A stretch of DNA of 64,000 bases from Erythrocercus mccallii (taxonomy: Eukaryota; Chordata; Aves; Passeriformes; Dicruridae), in the NCBI GenBank assembly GCA_013397435.1, contig VZRG01000344.1, positions 33,764 through 97,763 on the forward strand, written 5' to 3'. A program made the position numbers and the translations under genes. A model generated the notes under the pieces. It made no database searches and was not told the DNA's origin. It worked only from the letters and a program-made list of their open reading frames with translations. Each line of letters opens with the position of its first letter. The first letter of the stretch is position 1. Positions 50,367-61,765 of this stretch are shown here, in pieces.

Positions 50367-53300
50367 CTGCAAAGTGAGAATCACAGAATCAGCAGGTTGG
50401 AAAAAAGCTCCGGAGATCACCGAGGCCAGCCTGGTCCTGTCGTTCCTGGTGATTGCACCACCTCCCTGGGCAGCCCCAAACAATGTCTGATCACCCTTTC
50501 TGTGAAAAATCCCTCCTCGTGTCCAGCCTAAACCTCTCCAGGCACAGCTTGAGAGTATAAAAGAAAGGGAGAAAAAAAAAAGATAGGAAAAAGGGAGAAA
50601 AAAAGAGAAGAAAGAAAGGGAGAAAGGGAGAAAAAAGGAGAAGTGGATTAGGCAGGGACTGTGAGCAGCCCAGCCTGGGCCACCCCTTCTGTGCCAGTGG
50701 TGCCCAAAGCCGAGAGCCCCAGGCAGGTCCTGCAGGCTCAGGGCACAGCTGTGACTCAGGACCGTGCCAGTTTCCTGTCATTAGCACCAGGATAGGGAAC
50801 GGTCCAGCTTCCAGGGCAGGGCGTGCTCAGAAAGGGATGGATCACATCAGCACTTTGCACCGTCAGGTTTTTAATTGAGGACAGATGACTGTAAAAAAGG
50901 GCTTTTCACTTCGACTGAGACTAAATCATCCTCCCTCCCGCTCTTCCGACCCGATTAAAAGCGGCAATTCCCGGGTGGAACAGCTGAGGTGTCACTTTGC
51001 ATTCCTGTCACACATCACCCATCCAGGGCTACTCAGCTCTCAAACAGCAGCAATTTTAGAGGGGACAGGAAAAAAAGCTTAAGAGCTGAACGTCACTGTA
51101 AAACAGCTAAAGCTGTTTGGGGGAGGGAGAGAGAGGGAAAAACAGGCACAGATGGATGGACAGACAGACAGACAGAGCCTTCTCAGCCATGAGCAGGCAG
51201 AGCCTCACCCAGAGAAAGAGAAGCCAGGACATCAAAGTTCAATGCTTCCAAGAAATAGTTTTGAGATTTTTTTTCTCTTCCAGGAAATAATTTAGCCTCT
51301 ACCAGGTTTCCTGCTTTAACCACCTGCAAATTCTGCACCTGCAAATTTAACCACCTGCAAATTCTGTTTCCTGCTTTAACCACCTGCAAAATCTCTCCCA
51401 GGCTGAGCTGTCCCTCCTCCCTGCAATTCCCTTGCTGTGGTTTGTTGTGTCCCATTCCTGCTTTCCTTCCCACCTCCCTCCTTGTGATGAGCCAGGACTC
51501 CCTGTGCCATCACCTCTGCACCCCAAAGAAATCATTTTGGGAATGCATACACAGCTGGATGAGTGGCTGGGCAGCAGGTGGGAGGCAAACAGCAAGGGCT
51601 TGGTAGCCTGGATTATGTACATTTAGTCCTGCTGGGATTCTGGATGTCACATGGTATTTCAAAGAACATTGGAATGGTTTGGGTGGGAAAAGGGATCATA
51701 AAGCCCCTCCCATTCCACCCCCTGCCACGGGCAGGGACATCTTCCACTATCCCAGGTTGCTCCAAGCTCTGTCCAACCTGGCCTTGGACACTTCCAAGGG
51801 ATCCAGGGGCAGCCACAGCTTCTCTGTGCCAGGGCCTCCCCACCCTCACAGGGAAGGATTTATTCCCAATATCCAATCTCACCCAACTCTTTTAGTTTAC
51901 AAACATTGCCCCTTGTCCAGCCATTTTCTGTTTGTATAAAAAATAACTCTCCCTCTTTTTTCCAAGGCCTTTTTAAGCACTGGAATTTGCTGGATTTACA
52001 CCTCTCCTGCAGCATCTCCACACCAGACCCACTCTCCACCCACGTGGCAGTTCACAGGCAACACTGAACCACTGAGCCCAAACTGCAGAGCTCTGAGAAC
52101 AGCCTGAACTAAGCTGGAGCAGGCTGAGCACTGTGTCCAAGCACAACACATCCCGGATCATCCTTGGGCAGCACAGCCAGCCAAGAACACGGGAAAATCA
52201 CGGGACTGGTGGCACAGCCTGCTCTGACAACATCCCACACCTTGTGGGGGTCAGCAAGGTCTAACCTGCCTCAGAGGGAGAATAAACCAGCAAAACTGCT
52301 GAGATAGAGGNAAGTAGCAGGAGAAGGATTTGCCACAGGAAGCACATCCCTGGGTCTGGCTGCTCCTGCCGTGCTCTGCAAAGTGAGAATCACAGAATCA
52401 GCAGGTTGGAAAAAAGCTCCGGAGATCACCGAGGCCAGCCTGGTCCTGTCGTTCCTGGTGATTCCACCACCTCCCTGGGCAGCCCCAAACAATGTCTGAT
52501 CACCCTTTCTGTGAAAAATCCCTCCTCGTGTCCAGCCTAAACCTCTCCAGGCACAGCTTGAGAGTATAAAAGAAAGGGAGAAAAAAAAAAGATAGGAAAA
52601 AGGGAGAAAAAAAGAGAAGAAAGAAAGGGAGAAAGGGAGAAAAAAGGAGAAGTGGATTAGGCAGGGACTGTGAGCAGCCCAGCCTGGGCCACCCCTTCTG
52701 TGCCAGTGGTGCCCAAAGCTGAGAGCCCCAGGCAGGTCCTGCAGGCTCAGGGCACAGCTGTGACTCAGGACCGTGCCAGTTTCCTGTCATTAGCACCAGG
52801 ATAGGGAACGGTCCAGCTTCCAGGGCAGGGCGTGCTCAGAAAGGGATGGATCACATCAGCACTTTGCACCGTCAGGTTTTTAATTGAGGACAGATGACTG
52901 TAAAAAAGGGCTTTTCACTTCGACTGAGACTAAATCATCCTCCCTCCCGCTCTTCCGACCCGATTAAAAGCGGCAATTCCCGGGTGGAACAGCTGAGGTG
53001 TCACTTTGCATTCCTGTCACACATCACCCATCCAGGGCTACTCAGCTCTCAAACAGCAGCAATTTTAGAGGGGACAGGAAAAAAAGCTTAAGAGCTGAAC
53101 GTCACTGTAAAACAGCTAAAGCTGTTTGGGGGAGGGAGAGAGAGGGAAAAACAGGCACAGATGGATGGACAGACAGACAGACAGAGCCTTCTCAGCCATG
53201 AGCAGGCAGAGCCTCACCCAGAGAAAGAGAAGCCAGGACATCAAAGTTCAATGCTTCCAAGAAATAGTTTTGAGATTTTTTTTCTCTTCCAGGAAATAAT

Positions 53301-56300
53301 TTAGCCTCTACCAGGTTTCCTGCTTTAACCACCTGCAAATTCTGCACCTGCAAATTTAACCACCTGCAAATTCTGTTTCCTGCTTTAACCACCTGCAAAA
53401 TCTCTCCCAGGCTGAGCTGTCCCTCCTCCCTGCAATTCCCTTGCTGTGGTTTGTTGTGTCCCATTCCTGCTTTCCTTCCCACCTCCCTCCTTGTGATGAG
53501 CCAGGACTCCCTGTGCCATCACCTCTGCACCCCAAAGAAATCATTTTGGGAATGCATACACAGCTGGATGAGTGGCTGGGCAGCAGGTGGGAGGCAAACA
53601 GCAAGGGCTTGGTAGCCTGGATTATGTACATTTAGTCCTGCTGGGATTCTGGATGTCACATGATATTTCAAAGAACATTGGAATGGTTTGGGTGGGAAAA
53701 GGGATCATAAAGCCCCTCCCATTCCACCCCCTGCCACGGGCAGGGACATCTTCCACTATCCCAGGTTGCTCCAAGCTCTGTCCAACCTGGCCTTGGACAC
53801 TTCCAAGGGATCCAGGGGCAGCCACAGCTTCTCTGTGCCAGGGCCTCCCCACCCTCACAGGGAAGGATTTATTCCCAATATCCAATCTCACCCAACTCTT
53901 TTAGTTTACAAACATTGCCCCTTGTCCAGCCATTATCTGTTTGTATAAAAAATAACTCTCCCTCTTTTTTCCAAGGCCTTTTTAAGCACTGGAATTTGCT
54001 GGATTTACACCTCTCCTGCAGCATCTCCACACCAGACCCACTCTCCACCCACGTGGCAGTTCACAGGCAACACTGAACCACTGAGCCCAAACTGCAGAGC
54101 TCTGAGAACAGCCTGAACTAAGCTGGAGCAGGCTGAGCACTGTGTCCAAGCACAACACATCCCGGATCATCCTTGGGCAGCACAGCCAGCCAAGAACACG
54201 GGAAAATCACGGGACTGGTGGCACAGCCTGCTCTGACAACATCCCACACCTTGTGGGGGTCAGCAAGGTCTAACCTGCCTCAGAGGGAGAATAAACCAGC
54301 AAAACTGCTGAGATAGAGGCAAGGATTGTGAAGTAAAGCTTGCTGGGAGACAATGTAATGTTTATATAAAAAATATAAAGAACTCTGGGCTTTGAACAGC
54401 GCTCCCTGTTAACCCAGCCCCAGCTCCCAAAGGTGATCCAGAGGTGCCTGTTGCTCACCAAGGACTGTGCCCACACTCCAGGAGCTGCTGCAGCCCCCCT
54501 CTCCTGGAGCCTGCTGCTGGCTCTTCATCAGCTTGGCCGTGAAGGAGGGCATGGAGCTGAGGGCCGAGGTCAGGGCAGTGTCCAAACTCTCCGACAGCTT
54601 CTGCTCGTGGGACACCAGGTCTGCAAAGGGAAACACAGAGACCAGGTCTGCAAAGGGAAACACAGAGACCAGGTCTGCAAAGGGAAAATCAGAGATCTGG
54701 CCTGCAAAGGGAAAATCAGAGATCAGGCCTGCAAGGGGAAAATCAGAGATCTGGCCTGCAAAGGGAAAATCAGAGATCTGGTCTGCAAAGGGAAAATCAG
54801 AGATCAGGTCTGCAAAGACAAGAAAAAGATGGAGAAACAGATGCTGGGAAAAAGAATCTATGATGCAAACACTGCCTTGGCCCTGGAGGATTTTAGGAGC
54901 CCTGCCACTTGTCTTATTGAGAGGTGTCTTTTCCCCACTGAGGGCCTGGGATTTGGAGTGGAGTGTCTCATCTCCTCTGGGTCCTAGAGGTGGAATGCCC
55001 TATGGAATGCCTAGACATTCACGTGGTGTCCCAGTGCCAACTTTCACAGGATCAGAATCACTTAGGTTGGAAAAGTCTTCCAAGATCATCAAGTCCAACC
55101 CTTAACCCAGTACTGCCAAGGCCACCACTAAATTATGTCCCAAAGTGCCACACCCATATGGCTTTTAAATACCTTCAGGGATGGGCAGCCTGTGCCAGGG
55201 CTGGAGAACCCTTTCCATGACGGAATTTTCCCTAACATCCACCCTAAACCTCTCCTGGCACACCTTGAGGCCATTTCCTCTTGTTCCCTGGGAACAGAGC
55301 CTGACCCCCACCTGGCTGCACCCTCATTTCATGGAGTTGTAGAAGTCTGCAGGTCTGAAAAAGGGCAAAACTCCAAATAACCCAGGAAGTTGTTTTCCCC
55401 TGAAATCCCAGGCGCTCCCTTCAGCCCAGTGCTCCCAGCCTTGCTCCATGCAGCTCACAGAGAACACTTAAACCATTAATAAAATCTGTGGGACTTGTTT
55501 TTCCCTCTCTGTCCCAGTTCTGAGCCACAGGGCCAGGGCTGGACCCTCCCTGCAGGGCTGCCCTGTGCAGCACTGACGGCGCTAATTAAGACGAAGCATT
55601 AAGAGAATGTTGTCTGCATCACTAATTCTGTTAAATCCATCTCCCAGAGGAAGAGTTTGCAATTGGTGCTGCACATTTGCTCCACCAATCAAGGCTGATG
55701 ATCCAGTGAAGCACGAGCTCCGTGGGCTGAGCACTCTGCTTTTATTTATGTATGGACACGGCAGCTCCTGCTCCTGTGGGGCTGGGGCACATCCTGGTGG
55801 GAGCTGTCACACACCTCCACAGCCAAAATAACCAAAGATTCCTCCTAAAATCTCGAGGCTGAGGGATCAGAGCAGAAATGTGCAGTCTGATTCTCCATAC
55901 TCTTCCTGGTACCACCTGAAATCAATTATTTTCGGCTGAAGAATTTGTTTAAAATCGAACGGCCACCTGAGCTTTGTCCTCAAAAAGGTTTTTGGGCAGA
56001 TTGGGAGAAGGGTGAAGGCAGTGACAGGTCCCAGCAGCTCTGGGTCACCTTTTGACATGTCACAGAGCGCTGGGTTAGAGCACACCAGTAAACTGGGCTT
56101 ACCTGCCTAGAGAGCCAACCATGAGATACCCACACACCTGGATTTACACCCTTTGTCCCCAGGTGCCACATCCCCACGGCTTTTAAATCCCTCCCGGGAT
56201 GGGAACTCCACCACTGCCCTGGGCAGCTGTGCCAGGGCTGGACAACCCTTTCTGTGAAAGAATTGTTCCCAAAATCCAACCTCACCCTCCCCTGGTGCAA

Positions 56301-59300
56301 CCCTTGTTCCCTTCTGTTCCCTGGGAGCAGAGCCCGACCCACACCTGGCTCCACCCTCCTTTCAAGGAGCTGTTGAGAACAACAAGGTCCCACCTGAGCC
56401 TCCTTTTCTCCAGATCTGCAGCACATTTTGCATTCCCAGCACTGCTGCTACCACATCACTGGGAAAAGGCTGGATGAAGGGAAGCCAGCACCCATTCCCT
56501 TTCCCCCGCAGCCACAAGTCACACTTCTTGTCTAATTTAGCCTCTACCAGGTTTTCTGCTTTAACCACCTGCAAATTCTGTGCAAGTTTCTCCCAGGCTG
56601 AGCTGTCCCTCCTCCCTGCAATTCCCTTGCTGTGGTTTGTTCTGTTTCCCATTCCTGCTTTCCTTCCCACCTCCCTCCTCGTGATGAGCCAGGCCTTCCT
56701 GTGCCATCACCACTGCACCACCAGACATTTCTATTCCTGGATTTGCAGGACACAATAAATCCCCCTGGATAAAGAAACTTCAAGCCAGGATGGTGAGAAA
56801 AATATTGTCTCCACGTGGAAGGAAGAGAAAGGAAATCCAAACTTAAAGGGGAACAGGGTGACCTGAGCAAACAAGGGCTGTGAAACACTGAACAGGGAGC
56901 ACGGGAGGTGGATGAAATGACCCAGCTCCACCACACCCCTCAACAGCCAAACAGAGCCTGGAAGCTTTCTAGAGGTGTAATGGGAACTTGCACTGGATTT
57001 GTCCTGATTTGAAACCCCAGCCTGGGGCTGTCCCAACACTCCAGGAACAGAGATGACTTGGGGAGCCACGATACCTGTGGAACAGTCCATCTGGATCAAG
57101 TGGGAATCATTGTCAGTTCTCATTTTTTTAGCACTGTTCTCTGAGGTAGCCGTGACAAGTAAGTTTGTAGCAGAAAAATAGGGCGGCTGCAGGGAGCCCT
57201 GATCCATGCAGTCCATTTTCCTTTTCAGAGAAGACATGGTGATGGAGGAGGGCACCAGGCTCTCCGAGGCGTGAGCCCTCCCCAGCAGGTTGGTGCCAGG
57301 GATGCTGTGCTGCAGCAGGAAGTGGTCTATTCTGGCCTTGAGGGTGGGGTGAGGTAGGGGCTGTGAGTGCTGGCTGAAGGCCACCCCCGTGAAGGGATCG
57401 CTGGGAACACGGCCCCAGGACGCCTCGCTCCGGTTGCATTTCTCCAGGGTAGTCTGGTCAATCACTTTCCCAGAGGGTAGGAGCATGGGTAAAGTCATGA
57501 TCTCCAGAGTGATGGGGTCCAGGAATTCTTCAGGGATGTCTTGGACCACGTCCACCAGCTTGTGCAGAGTCTGCTGCTCGTTGGCACTGAAGGGGACGCA
57601 GTCGCTCTCCATCGGCGTCCAGGGCTCCGGCTTGACGCTGCCGACGTCCTGGGCCAGGAACTGGGAGGCCACCTGGAAGACGCCCTCGATCACCTCCTGT
57701 GGGCAGGACTTGGCAGGTTGTCCCCACACCTCCAACCTCTTGATGCTGGGCAGGCCCCCCCCGGCCACGTGGGTGATGCAGATTTTCAGGTGGGACACGT
57801 TGCTGAGCGAGGCCGGCCCTTTGTTCCAGAGGTCTTGGGACACCGAGCCGGGGTAGGAGAAGACATTTTCCATCTGATGGAAGGGAGGCCTCGGCTTGAA
57901 GCCTCTGTGGCCAAAAGTCACTTTGCTCTGATTTTTTAAGACAGCTTTGCCCACCAGGGTGAAGGTGTCCTTGTCCGACACAGGCTGCCCGGCCAGACCT
58001 GAGCACTGCCCCTCAGGGCTCTGCCAAGAGGTTTTGTTGCATGAGGTAGAGGTGTAAACTTCCAGCCCGGAGAAGGTCTGGTAGCCCCCGGAGGAGATGT
58101 CGATGTTGATCCTGCAGATCTCGATGTTGAAGGGGAAGGAGATGGTGACGTGCACCGGGGGTTTGATGAAGTACTCGCTGCGGAAGCCGCGGTTCCTCCT
58201 GGCGAGGTCCTCGGAGATCAGGTTCTCCACCTCGTAGCCGTCGGCAGAGATCTGCGTGCCAGCACAAAACCCGCTTCAGTTTGGAGCAAGGAAATACAGG
58301 GAAGGCAATTTCACACACACTTACAGGGATTCTTGGGATGACATCAACCAGGAGCCAAGGCTGAGGTTTATGTGCAGCAGTGAGTCTGCAGTTAAGGCAG
58401 AGCAGACCCACTCCCACCCTCCTCCAGCCAAGTGCTCCCATCCCCTCTTCCTGCACCCTCTGTCACCATGTGCAGACCTGATTTAACTGCTGGAAGAGTG
58501 GAAAATCAGGGATAATTTGTGGTTTTGGTTGGCTCAGTGAAATAAGTCAAGGAGGAGAGGATGGCTGGGAGCAGAGGATGAGCGTGGGGGAGACGGGAGT
58601 CTCCTCTTTCAGTCTCCCTTTTCAGGTGGGAGTCTCCTCTTCTCTTTGTGCCTACTTATCCACGTGGAAGTGCACTTGGAATCACAGTTACAGGATCCCA
58701 GAGGAACTCTGGATGTTAATCAGTCTCTGGGAGCCACCCTACCCATCCCTGAGGGAGATCCATCAAGCCAGGCTGGGTCTGGTTTGGAACATCCAAACCC
58801 ATCCTCTGCTCTACTGCTGGGCAGACTGGTTCAACCCCTTGCCTTTCCTGGAAGCCCCAGCAGCCCTTGCTGAATGGACACATAAAAATGAGGAAAATCT
58901 ATTTATTGCACCTGTTTAATATGGTCTTGATCATGCCAATCACACCAAACCTCTGTGGCATGGCTGGGTCTCTCCACAAAAAATTCCAGCACTGCTGCTT
59001 TTGCAGCACAGGCTTTACAAAGCCAAGGCTGTCCTGGATTTTGGGGTGAGTTGGTGTGGAAACTTACAGTTACAAAATAGATTTGAATGAAAACTGAGTT
59101 TCTTAAAGAGATTCTGACATGCTGAGGGAAACCAGAAATACTTGGAAAGTAACTTCAGCAAACATTATCAAGAGCTGTGTGTTCCAATGGGCAGAGGGAA
59201 AGCTGGAATATTGCAGGGAAAAAGGAATCTCAAGTCAAAGAACTTATACCTGGAAGCACATAATGCTGTCTGGTTATGAGATCCTGCAAAATCAGGGCTT

Positions 59301-59498
59301 TTCCCTGCAATATTTAGTGTGTGCTACATCAGAGCAGTGATGCTGATTATCCCAGAGCAGCAGTGAATAAGTTCCCCCCCGGGACAATTCCACCTAATCC
59401 CTCCATCCCTCCCACTCCCCAAAACCCCCTCATCACTATTTTACCTTGTTGCAGTGAATTCTTGGCTTGAACTGGGGGAGACAGACGTTTATTACCAT
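50152..59498 (-). CDS. UBOX5: RING finger protein 37 / U-box domain-containing protein 5, 4 coding exons
   Basis: UBOX5 is a nuclear E3 ubiquitin ligase with both a U-box and a RING domain. Minus-strand coding exons are 59498-59445, 58251-57075, 54620-54459 and 50366-50152, giving 535 residues (human 541). Exon 1 encodes MVINVCLPQFKPRIHCNK. Exon 2 (392 codons) holds the conserved N-terminal region and the U-box at about 256-330 (DIPEEFLDPITLEIM, LPSGKVIDQTTLEKCN, SDPFTGVAF). Exon 3 encodes LVSHEQKLSESLDTALTSAL and onward. Exon 4 encodes the C-terminal RING (CASCGKSFSCYF, YQLPCGHLVCRPCL, CGSCKR) ending VRRVHF. Intron 3 contains a false assembly duplication and, at its exon 3 side, intron 2 ends in a minisatellite that multiplies the splice acceptor. 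Confidence 0.96.
50385..50555 (-). mobile_element. CR1 LINE 3' fragment next to UBOX5 exon 4
   Basis: It begins about 20 bp upstream of the exon 4 acceptor (minus strand) and is repeated at 52394-52564 by duplication 2. Confidence 0.85.
50560..50645. repeat. Polypurine low-complexity tract
   Basis: A GA-rich stretch of AGAAAGGGAGAAAAA type. It is repeated at 52569-52654 by duplication 2. Confidence 0.9.
51289..51521. repeat. Intronic segment homologous to 56534-56718
   Basis: It starts AATTTAGCCTCTACCAGG and is about 90 percent identical to 56534-56718 across roughly 185 bp, apart from an internal duplication of TTTAACCACCTGCAAATTC units. It recurs at 53298-53530 through duplication 2. Confidence 0.85.
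51665..51885 (-). mobile_element. CR1 LINE 3' fragment
   Basis: Repeated at 53674-53894 by duplication 2. Confidence 0.88.
52311..52311. other. Single-N contig join
   Basis: One N exactly between the two 2008-bp copies. Confidence 0.97.
52312..52375 (-). pseudogene. UBOX5: Partial copy of UBOX5 exon 4 (assembly artefact)
   Basis: The upstream 64 bases of exon 4 with an intact acceptor, cut by the N before the second half of the RING. Not a genuine exon if the duplication is false. Confidence 0.8.
52312..54319. repeat. False (haplotypic) duplication 2, right copy
   Basis: Second copy of 50303-52310. It begins inside UBOX5 exon 4 and continues without break into unique intron 3 sequence at 54320. 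Confidence 0.93.
54459..54620 (-). CDS. UBOX5: UBOX5 coding exon 3
   Basis: With the proximal acceptor (TTTGCAG at 54621-54627) it encodes LVSHEQKLSESLDTALTSAL through SVGTVL in phase 1 on both sides, matching the human LSHEQKLSQSLE segment. The acceptor is the first unit of a 27-bp tandem array, so longer versions are possible. Confidence 0.88.
54613..54826 (-). repeat. 27-bp minisatellite carrying eight copies of the UBOX5 exon 3 splice acceptor
   Basis: CTGCAA recurs on the + strand at 54621, 54648, 54675, 54702, 54729, 54756, 54783 and 54810, exactly 27 bp apart. On the minus strand each unit reads as pyrimidine tract, TTGCAG and then an exon-like start (ACCTGGT or variants). Confidence 0.95.
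55045..55330 (-). mobile_element. CR1 LINE 3' fragment
   Basis: TCAGAATCACTTAGGTTGG through the GGGAACAGAGCCTGACC box. Confidence 0.88.
55331..56149. other. UBOX5 intron 2, unique stretch
   Basis: No exon or repeat is recognised between two CR1 copies. The 55500-55760 part is AT-richer and non-repetitive. Confidence 0.5.
56150..56430 (-). mobile_element. CR1 LINE 3' fragment
   Basis: TTGTCCCCAGGTGCCACATC through CTGAGCCTCCTTTTCTCCAG. Confidence 0.88.
56534..56718. repeat. Intronic segment homologous to 51289-51521
   Basis: Second member of the pair, ending CTGTGCCATCACCACTGCACC. It may be an intragenic duplication or an unrecognised interspersed repeat. Confidence 0.85.
57075..58251 (-). 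CDS. UBOX5: UBOX5 coding exon 2 (N-terminal region and U-box)
   Basis: Minus strand ISADGYEVENLISEDL through HLIQMDCST, 392 codons plus 1 nt. Acceptor GGCACGCAG, donor GTATCG. It contains the whole U-box and the KRLEVWGQPAK motif shared with human. Confidence 0.97.
58252..59444 (-). other. UBOX5 intron 1
   Basis: A 1.2-kb intron with no recognised repeat or exon. Confidence 0.75.
59445..59498 (-). CDS. UBOX5: UBOX5 coding exon 1
   Basis: Eighteen codons, MVINVCLPQFKPRIHCNK, with donor GTAAAA. It is nearly identical to the human N-terminus. Confidence 0.95.
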
Positions 59499-61581
59499 CT
59501 TGGCAGCTGGAGAGAGGTCACTTGCTGAGCATCAGAGTCAGCTTGGAAAAAAAAAATTAAAAATAAAGGAAGTGAATATCCATGAGCAGTGAAAGGATCT
59601 CATGTTTTGGTTGAGTTACAGGCTTGGGAAGTCCTAAAATGCAGCTCAGATCTGAGTCCAGGAGGTGAAGCCAATATAAACCCAAATGAATGTGGTGGAG
59701 ATTGAGAGAAAAAAAAATCCCATTCCTATTAATTAGTGAACCTGTGGAGAAAAATCAAAGAGAAAATGCCTATTTTAACTAAAACCACCTATGAACGGAC
59801 CAGCAATTAGATCTGAAGGTTTATCAAAGATGCAGGAGTTTTGTAGGTGTAGAAAAGCACCAGCACAGCACAGGAGGCTGTCACAGTGAGTCAAGATTAA
59901 CCACAAATATTAATAATTGGTGTTAAATAACTCCAAGGGAGCAGAGGGCACGGAATAGCTCTGAGGGAGATGTCTGGGATCTGAACACCAAATTCTTCTG
60001 CCAGCATTCATTAAAGAAACTCAAGTGAACACACCTTCTTTTCCACTGAAAAAAAAAACCTGACTGGAATTGGCTCTCTCAGATCCCTTTTATGAATGAA
60101 ATTATCTGCGAGGTGAGAGCTTTAACCTCATGTTAACCCCAGCTTTAAAATGTCACCGCCCTGGGCAACCTTGCAAATCAGGGACTCGCTGCCTCCTTCA
60201 AGAACAAGCAGCTCTTTAATGATTTTCCACTGATCTGTTGGTTCAGCCCAAATGAAATTGGCCTTCTGGGGGCACGTTGGAAAGGCAGAATTAATGAGCT
60301 CCCTGTGATGCATCTGCAAGGAGAAAGGTGGAATTCAAGGCACAAATCCCACGGATAAAACCCAACCCAACATGGAATTCACACCTGCAGAGAGTAGAGC
60401 TTGCTTACAATGCCTTGAATGAAGCAGGTGTGAACCTTACAAGAGGAACAGCAAGGTGAGCAGCACTTCTATCCCAAAATTTGGTCTGGCAGCCATCAGG
60501 AGCAATTCCTGCTCCTCAAGGAGCAGGACAAGCACACACCAACTCTCCTCCAACACAACTTTCCGGCTTTCTGAGTCTGAGAGGTTTCCAGAACTGGACG
60601 ACCAGTGAGGAAGTGCTTGAACTGGTCTGACTTTTGGCACTCACACCTTGTAGGAGACTGACAGTTCAACTGCCTCAAAACTGCTTTTTCTGGCTCATTT
60701 TGAACCAAAATGAATTTAGCAAGTGGTAAATTCACTTGGCCCTCAGCACTGGTGCTGTGAAAAGTGGCAAACCAACTCTCCTTGCTCCCTTCCTTGGGAA
60801 AACTCAAGATTCTCCCTCTTTTCTCTCTCTTCTCTCTTTCCCGGGCTGAAGACTTCTCCTGCAACTTGAGGAGCTCTGTATGGGTATTTTATAGGATTTT
60901 CTCCTACTGTCTGTGGCCCTGAGAGAAACAACTCAGGTTAATTTTTCCAGTCTCAATACCTCAGTAAGAAAATGGATTATTCTGCATTTCCAAATCACTG
61001 CACTCCCTTCTGCTGCAAGACTTTGCTACAAATGTCATGGCAAAAGTTGAGTCACTAAGTTGCTTTTACCCATGGCTGGGGTTTTTTTACCTCTCTCTTC
61101 AGTGTGTGCCTTCCCTAAGGTGAACAAAGATCTTTGGACTGAGGCAGTGAAAGAGACCTGAAAAAAATCCTCAGTGGTTTTGGACAAGGAATTTTAAACC
61201 AGACTGTCTGGAGTTTGTCACCATGACTCTTCCTGGTGTCCTATGTAGGACTACTTAGCTGCTGCCATAAGGAATGGGCACGGTGGACACCAAATAAAGT
61301 CCTTGGAGCTTGAAATGAATGTCCTGAGGTCAGAGCACCCCAACCCTCAGTGCCACTCAGTATCCACGTTCCATCCTAAAGGAGATACCCAGGCTGTGCC
61401 CTCAGCTCCAGCCCCATGGCGATGGAAACACGAGGAAACAGCTGGGTGTGTTCTTGGCACCCAGCTCAGCCTCATGACTAAATATCCTCTGTTCCTGCTC
61501 TCACAGAGACACCAAAACCAACCACTCTCGTCTAGGGCGTAGAAAGAAACAACCACAGAGAAAAATGAATCATTAGTAGCT
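59499..61581. other. UBOX5-FASTKD5 interval
   Basis: Moderately AT-rich, no coding exon recognised. In mammals UBOX5 and FASTKD5 share upstream noncoding sequence, so this is probably UBOX5 5'UTR intron. Confidence 0.55.
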
Positions 61582-61587
61582 TTTATT
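61582..61587 (-). terminator. FASTKD5 polyadenylation signal
   Basis: AATAAA on the minus strand about 180 bases after the FASTKD5 stop codon. Confidence 0.75.
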
Positions 61588-61765
61588 TGTGCTGGAAGCA
61601 TCTGAGGATCCAGGTACAAAAGGAGAGCACGGGAAGTAGAGATGTCACCAGAGCTCTGGCCACACAGAGCACCTGCCAAAAACTGAGCCAAGACCCAGAG
61701 ACCATTTTACCCAACACCCAGCCAGGGAGATGCCCTGGGGAGGCTCTGGGCCAGCCATTGCCCCC

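Larger units (their letters stand above)
50303..52310. repeat. False (haplotypic) duplication 2, left copy
   Basis: These 2008 bases match 52312-54319 at an offset of 2009. I see four substitutions (50455, 50711, 51654, 51926). The copies meet at a single N. Confidence 0.93.

Noticed and set aside
54613..54826. CRISPR-like spacing of a regular repeat
   Set aside because: The units are directly adjoining 27-bp tandem repeats with no variable spacers, in a vertebrate intron; it is a minisatellite.
54467..55105. 212-codon + strand frame over the UBOX5 exon 3 region
   Set aside because: It reads the 27-bp minisatellite antisense (SAKGKSEI repetition); the minus-strand frame has clear UBOX5 homology.
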